Positions 59,233 through 64,000 of a stretch of 64,000 nt of DNA are shown one piece after another. The stretch comes from an uncultured Gilliamella sp. (GTDB lineage: Bacteria > Pseudomonadota > Gammaproteobacteria > Enterobacterales > Orbaceae). The notes under the pieces are model-generated. The model made no database searches. It had not been told where the DNA came from and saw only the letters and a program-made list of their open reading frames with translations. Within the stretch, counting starts at the first letter, position 1. Every line of letters begins with the position of its first letter. The position numbers were made by a program, and so were the translations under genes. Where the stretch lies: NCBI GenBank assembly GCA_946482005.1, contig CAMLPV010000004.1, positions 62,001-126,000 of the forward strand, written 5' to 3'.

Positions 59233-61668
59233 ATGAAAACAAAACAAACTAAACAAATGATTATGCCTATTTTACCATTACGTGATGTTGTGGTATTTCC
59301 ACATATGGTAATTCCTCTCTTTGTTGGTCGAAATAAATCGATACGTTGTCTTGAGAGCGCAATGGAAATGGATAAACAAGTTTTCCTTGTTACTCAAAAA
59401 AATCCATCACAAGATGATCCAGATGTTGATGATTTATACGAAACTGGGACTGTTGCCAATATTTTACAACTGCTTCAACTTCCAGATGGAACAGTAAAAG
59501 TTTTAGTTGAAGGTGTTGAACGAGCTAAAATTGTTGATATTTTAGAACAAAAAGAAGACGACTTTTTTATTGCCAATATCGAAACATTGCATGAAAAAAA
59601 CAAAAATGATGATTTAAATGAAGCTTTAATGCGAGTTGTACTTTCTAATTTTGATGATTATGCAAAACTGAATAAAAAGGTAACACAAGAAGTTGTTGAT
59701 TCAATTCGTTTGATTAAAGAGCCTTCACAACTGGCTGATTCTATTGCCGCTACATTATTTTTGAAAGTAGAACAAAAGCAAGAATTACTGGTTACAGCTA
59801 ATTTGGAAAAACGTTTTGAGTTACTCATTTCATTGATGGAATCTGAAATCGATTTATTGCAAGTTGAAAAAAATATTCGTCAGCGTGTTAAGCAACAAAT
59901 GGAAAAAGCGCAAAAAGAGTATTATCTTAATGAGCAAATAAAAGCAATTCATAAAGAATTGGGTGATATCGATAATAAACCAGATGAATATGAAGAGTTA
60001 AAAAATAAAATTACCAAAGCTAAAATGCCACAAGAGGCAACAGAAAAAGCTTTGGCTGAACTTAATAAACTCAAAATGATGCCTGCAATGTCTGCTGAAG
60101 CAACTGTAGTCAGAGGATATATTGATTGGATGATACAAATTCCGTGGCATAAACGTAGCAAAGTTAAAAAAGATATTGAGGGCGCTCAAAAAATTCTAGA
60201 TAAAGATCATTATGGTTTAGAAAGAGTTAAAGATCGTATATTGGAATATTTAGCTGTTCAAGGTCGAATTAATAAAGTCAAAGGACCTATATTATGTCTA
60301 GTTGGACCTCCAGGTGTAGGTAAAACGTCTCTAGGCCAGTCTATTGCTAAAGCAACAGGGCGTAAATATGTCCGAATGGCATTAGGTGGGGTTCGTGATG
60401 AGGCAGAAATTCGTGGACATAGAAGAACTTATATCGGCTCTATGCCAGGTAAATTGATTCAACGTATGGTAAAAGTTGGTGTCAAAAATCCATTATTTTT
60501 ATTGGATGAAATTGATAAGATGGCATCGGATATGCGAGGCGATCCTGCTTCTGCGTTGTTAGAAGTACTTGATCCTGAACAAAATAATGCTTTTAGTGAT
60601 CACTATCTTGAAGTTGATTATGATTTATCTGATGTAATGTTTGTTGCTACTGCTAATTCGATGAATATTCCAGCACCATTGTTAGATCGAATGGAAGTTA
60701 TTCGTCTTTCAGGCTATACAGAAGATGAAAAATTAAATATTGCTAAACAGCATCTTATTACTAAACAAATAGAGAATAATGGGTTAAAACCAAAAGAAAT
60801 TAGTATAGATGATTCAGCTATAATTGGAATTATTCGCTATTATACTCGAGAAGCAGGGGTTCGTAGCTTAGAGAGGGAAATAGCAAAAATTTGCCGTAAA
60901 GTTGTAAAACAATTAGCTTTAAATAGCAAGTTGAAAAAAGTGACGATAACTCAGGATAATTTAAAAGATTTCCTAGGAGTACAACGATTTGATTATGGTA
61001 AAACCGATAATGAAAATCGAATTGGGCAAGTTATTGGTCTTGCTTGGACTGAAGTAGGCGGTGATTTACTTACAATTGAATCAGTTAGTGTACCGGGTAA
61101 AGGTAAATTAACTTATACGGGTTCATTGGGTGATGTGATGCAAGAATCTATTCAAACCGCATTGACAGTGGTTCGTTCTCGTGCTGAAAAGTTAGGTATT
61201 AATGGTGATTTTTACGAAAAACGTGATATTCATGTCCATGTACCCGATGGGGCGACACCGAAAGATGGTCCAAGTGCAGGTATCGCTATGTGTACATCAT
61301 TAATTTCAACGTTAACAGGTAATCCTGTTCGTTCTGATGTTGCTATGACTGGCGAAATTACTTTAAGAGGGGAAGTATTACCTATTGGCGGTCTTAAAGA
61401 AAAATTACTTGCAGCACATAGAGGTGGAATTAAAACGGTTGTTATACCGATGGATAATGTGAAAGATCTAGAAGAAATTCCAGATAATGTTAAAGCTGAA
61501 ATTGATATTTGCCCAGTAAAATGGATTGATGAAGTAATAACAATTGCATTACAAAATAATCCGTTTGGTATAGAACTTGAACAAGATAAAATTAGTTTAA
61601 AACATGCAGCGAAAAAGGCAACTAAACAAATAAAATCTAAAATTCCAGTTCAGACACAATTAAATTAA
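59233..61668 (+). CDS. lon: ATP-dependent protease Lon
   Basis: 811 residues. N-terminal substrate domain (MPILPLRDVVVFPHMVIPLFVGR), AAA+ module with Walker A GPPGVGKTS and Walker B PLFLLDEIDK, and protease domain with Ser in PKDGPSAGIAM and Lys in the GGLKEKLLAAHRGG region. hupB, usually next, is missing. Confidence 0.97.
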   Translation: MKTKQTKQMIMPILPLRDVVVFPHMVIPLFVGRNKSIRCLESAMEMDKQVFLVTQKNPSQDDPDVDDLYETGTVANILQLLQLPDGTVKVLVEGVERAKIVDILEQKEDDFFIANIETLHEKNKNDDLNEALMRVVLSNFDDYAKLNKKVTQEVVDSIRLIKEPSQLADSIAATLFLKVEQKQELLVTANLEKRFELLISLMESEIDLLQVEKNIRQRVKQQMEKAQKEYYLNEQIKAIHKELGDIDNKPDEYEELKNKITKAKMPQEATEKALAELNKLKMMPAMSAEATVVRGYIDWMIQIPWHKRSKVKKDIEGAQKILDKDHYGLERVKDRILEYLAVQGRINKVKGPILCLVGPPGVGKTSLGQSIAKATGRKYVRMALGGVRDEAEIRGHRRTYIGSMPGKLIQRMVKVGVKNPLFLLDEIDKMASDMRGDPASALLEVLDPEQNNAFSDHYLEVDYDLSDVMFVATANSMNIPAPLLDRMEVIRLSGYTEDEKLNIAKQHLITKQIENNGLKPKEISIDDSAIIGIIRYYTREAGVRSLEREIAKICRKVVKQLALNSKLKKVTITQDNLKDFLGVQRFDYGKTDNENRIGQVIGLAWTEVGGDLLTIESVSVPGKGKLTYTGSLGDVMQESIQTALTVVRSRAEKLGINGDFYEKRDIHVHVPDGATPKDGPSAGIAMCTSLISTLTGNPVRSDVAMTGEITLRGEVLPIGGLKEKLLAAHRGGIKTVVIPMDNVKDLEEIPDNVKAEIDICPVKWIDEVITIALQNNPFGIELEQDKISLKHAAKKATKQIKSKIPVQTQLN

Positions 61669-61682
61669 TTGTATTTAATTTT

Positions 61683-61713
61683 AAAAAGATCAACTTAGTG
61701 TTGATCTTTTTTT
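61683..61713 (+). terminator. Terminator after lon
   Basis: AAAGATCAAC (61685-61694), loop TTAGT, GTTGATCTTT (61700-61709), then T-run. Confidence 0.9.
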
Positions 61714-61800
61714 ATCTCTTAACGTTCCGATAATAGCCAATTTAGGTAAATATGCTATACTTGCCGAATTAATCTTTAGATATATGGAGAATCGCAAGAA

Positions 61801-63660
61801 ATGATGGAGACAATCCGCACAGCTGCAAACCATATTGTAGTTAAAATTATTTTTGCAATAATTATTTTATCATTTATATTCACAGGGATAGGTTTCTTTG
61901 GGTTTGGGGGCGGTAATAATGCGCGTGATGCTCAACAATACATCGCAAAAGTTAATGGAGAAGGAATAAGTCGAGCACAATTTGAAGCTCAAGCAAGGGA
62001 AATTACTTCAAGTTCAGCGGGTGACCCTGCTTTTATCAAACAACTTCGCCGTAATGTATTATATTCACAAATTACGAATTTTCTATCTTATAAATTTGCC
62101 GAGCAGTTAAATGCAAATATTAGTAATGAAAGTGTCAAAGAATTTATCAAGAAACAACAGGTGTTTTTTGAAAATGGCAAATTTAGTAATAAAAAATATT
62201 TACAACTCATTTCTGAAAACGGCTACACACCTGATAGTTATGGTGAAACTTTGAAAACCTATTTGCAACAACAACAAGTCATTAATGCTTTAGTAAACTC
62301 AAGTTTTGTATTACCTATAGATTCAGAGTTATCGAATTTAAAAGATCAAACTAGAACAGTTTATACATCAACTTTGAGCCCTAAAGTGGTAAATATGGAT
62401 GATGTTAAAATTACTATTGAAGATGAAAAGAAATATTATGAAGAACATAAGAGCGAATTTTATCGAAAGGAAAGAGTTAAATTTAATTATATTTTAAATG
62501 AAAAATATAATTATATAGATAAAATTCGTGTAACTGATGAAGAAGTACAAAAACAATTTCAAAAAAATAAAAAAGATTATTCTTTCCCTGAAAGACAAGC
62601 TTACAGTGTAATTTATGTCACTGATAAAGAACAAGCAGATGATATTATGAAAGATCTATCATCTGGTGGTAATTTTGAGACTATTGTTAAAACGGTTAAT
62701 CAGGCCTCTAGTACCTCTCCGTATGGAAAGAATGGTTCATTGGGATGGTTTACTATGGATGATTCTTTACCTCAAGCATTTAAAGATGCTAATTTAAAAA
62801 AAGTTGGACAAATTTCTAAGCCGATAAAAGTTGATGATGGTTATGTTATCGTCAAATTAGATAATGTTCAAAAATCTAGAGTCATGGATTTTGATTATGC
62901 AAAACATATGATTACTTCAAAACTGCAAGATGAAAAACTAAATGCTATATTTTATTCTGTAGAAAATAAAATTCAGGCTGCGGTAAACAAAAATCCTAAT
63001 TCATTAGAAGCGATTGCAAAAGATTCTGATTTACATATAGTTAATTCAGATTGGTCTTATTACAATGATATCGCTACTATCTTACGATATCCTGAAGTTA
63101 GGGATGTTGCATTTGGTGATCAAATGATTGTTGATGGTCAAGCAACAGGTAACGTTTCGGAAATGATAACTGTTGGTCAAGGTATTGATATGATTGATTT
63201 TGTTATTCAAATTGTTGATTATCGTAAGGAAGGGATAGCACCTTTTGAAGAAGTCCAAGATGAAATTAATAAAAAACTCTATCAAAATATTGCTAATGAA
63301 CGTTTTACATCGACTGTAGATAATATATTAGCGCAATTAAACGAAACAGGTAGTTCGTCAAATGTAAACTTTGCTCAAAGTTATAAACTTACTCGGGATT
63401 CAAAAGTGCTGGATAAGAAAATTGTTGATATGGTTTTTGATTTGGTACCATCAGTTACATCTAAACGAGTTTTTGGTGTTCAATACTTAGATGATAAAAG
63501 TGCTGCTATTGTGGTATTAACCGGCGTAAAAACACCTAACGAACAGAAAGATATTTCGTCTGAATTATTACCATTATATATCAATAATATCTATTCTTCT
63601 CTTACTGAAGATATTCGTTCCAAAGCTAAAATTGAAATTATGCCAGATGCTAATTTGTGA
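61801..63660 (+). CDS. ppiD: Periplasmic folding chaperone PpiD
   Basis: 619 residues. TM anchor at about 15-35 (VVKIIFAIIILSFIFTGIGFFGFGG), SurA_N-like chaperone region (about 45-190) and a parvulin domain at about 255-360 (RQAYSVIYVTDKEQADDIMKDLSSGGNFETIVKTVNQ...GSLGWFTMDDSLPQAFKDA). It assists proteins leaving the Sec channel. Own transcript by the terminator upstream. Confidence 0.94.
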   Translation: MMETIRTAANHIVVKIIFAIIILSFIFTGIGFFGFGGGNNARDAQQYIAKVNGEGISRAQFEAQAREITSSSAGDPAFIKQLRRNVLYSQITNFLSYKFAEQLNANISNESVKEFIKKQQVFFENGKFSNKKYLQLISENGYTPDSYGETLKTYLQQQQVINALVNSSFVLPIDSELSNLKDQTRTVYTSTLSPKVVNMDDVKITIEDEKKYYEEHKSEFYRKERVKFNYILNEKYNYIDKIRVTDEEVQKQFQKNKKDYSFPERQAYSVIYVTDKEQADDIMKDLSSGGNFETIVKTVNQASSTSPYGKNGSLGWFTMDDSLPQAFKDANLKKVGQISKPIKVDDGYVIVKLDNVQKSRVMDFDYAKHMITSKLQDEKLNAIFYSVENKIQAAVNKNPNSLEAIAKDSDLHIVNSDWSYYNDIATILRYPEVRDVAFGDQMIVDGQATGNVSEMITVGQGIDMIDFVIQIVDYRKEGIAPFEEVQDEINKKLYQNIANERFTSTVDNILAQLNETGSSSNVNFAQSYKLTRDSKVLDKKIVDMVFDLVPSVTSKRVFGVQYLDDKSAAIVVLTGVKTPNEQKDISSELLPLYINNIYSSLTEDIRSKAKIEIMPDANL

Positions 63661-63696
63661 TCCAAATCATAAATTAATGCAAAATTCAGCAAAAAT

Positions 63697-63722
63697 GAAA
63701 AGTCACTTCGGTGACTTTTTTC
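63697..63722 (+). terminator. Terminator after ppiD
   Basis: GAAAAGTCAC / GTGACTTTTTTC around the loop TTCG (63707-63710), a classic UUCG-capped terminator. Confidence 0.9.
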
Positions 63723-63813
63723 ATTTATGAAATTAATAAACGTTTAATATTTGATTAAATGAGATAGTTAAAAAGCATATTAATTGCATAACTATTTTTA
63801 AGAGGTTAATCAA

Positions 63814-64000
63814 ATGAAACTATTTTCAATTTTTTGTATTTTATTATCAAGTATCACTTTTTCCGGATTAAGTTTTGCGGATAATTCATCTAATGAAGTA
63901 ACTAAAAATGAAGTAACTAGAAAAGATCAGCAACAAATTATACAAGTTAATATTAATACAGCTACAGCAGAAGAGTTAGCTAAAGTTTTAACAGGTATAG
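63814..64000 (+). CDS. ComEA-family helix-hairpin-helix protein, 3' end outside the window
   Basis: 62 residues visible. Signal peptide (MKLFSIFCILLSSITFSGLSFA), a polar stretch, then VNINTATAEELAKVLTGI, the start of the ComEA HhH domain. Corresponds to E. coli ybaV, which also follows ppiD. ComEA proteins bind incoming DNA in the periplasm during transformation. AAGAGG lies upstream of the ATG. Confidence 0.85.
   Translation, partial: MKLFSIFCILLSSITFSGLSFADNSSNEVTKNEVTRKDQQQIIQVNINTATAEELAKVLTGI

Overview
The window is AT-rich, gene-dense bacterial DNA. Its core gene order is gammaproteobacterial: accD-folC-dedD-cvpA-purF; pyrF-yciH; tmk-holB; uppS-cdsA-rseP-bamA-skp-lpxD; tig-clpP-clpX-lon-ppiD. 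The low GC, the E. coli-like Crp and TmaR proteins and the SinH/SinI-type adhesin pair fit a host-associated member of the Orbales (Gilliamella-like). That assignment is inferred from gene content only.

Layout. 1-7300 is an accessory island: a truncated Doc/Fic toxin gene, a broken ribbon-helix-helix/membrane-protein pair, and the replication and control module of a P4-like satellite (C4-like RNA, AlpA regulator, AntA antirepressor, a divergent repressor with operator repeats, and a primase-helicase). No integrase or capsid genes are visible. 7300-12140 holds small metabolic or unknown genes, an 8-bp tandem repeat and two unknown envelope proteins. 12278-14992 is cas3 on the minus strand. The yejABEF peptide importer, an unknown secreted protein and an orphan frdCD pair separate it from the rest of a type I-E CRISPR system at 24082-30348 (cse1-cse2-cas7-cas5-cas6e-cas1-cas2 and a 5-repeat array). 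30647-43069 is housekeeping DNA plus a three-gene MBOAT/SGNH acylation cluster. 43545-47439 is an inverse autotransporter with its SinI-like partner. 47763-64000 is housekeeping DNA: yheU, crp, the isoprenoid/phospholipid/outer-membrane assembly genes and the protein quality-control genes, ending inside a ComEA-like gene.

Most interesting observation. Between frdC and cse1, on the minus strand, lies a two-repeat mini-CRISPR (23510-23588). Both degenerate repeats keep the 5+6+4+6+8 geometry of the array repeat and have different but still paired stems. They enclose a 21-nt pseudo-spacer. That pseudo-spacer matches two tandem sites just upstream (23632-23652, 17/21; 23655-23675, 16/21). Each site has an AAG PAM at the correct end, and both have mismatches at positions 6 and 18, where Cascade flips bases out. 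Each site contains a -10-like hexamer (CATAAT or TATAAT) facing the cas operon. The simplest reading is a crRNA-like guide that directs Cascade to repress the cas promoter, or the promoter of a 56-residue ORF lying just before cse1. This resembles the CreR/CreA regulators known from other CRISPR types.
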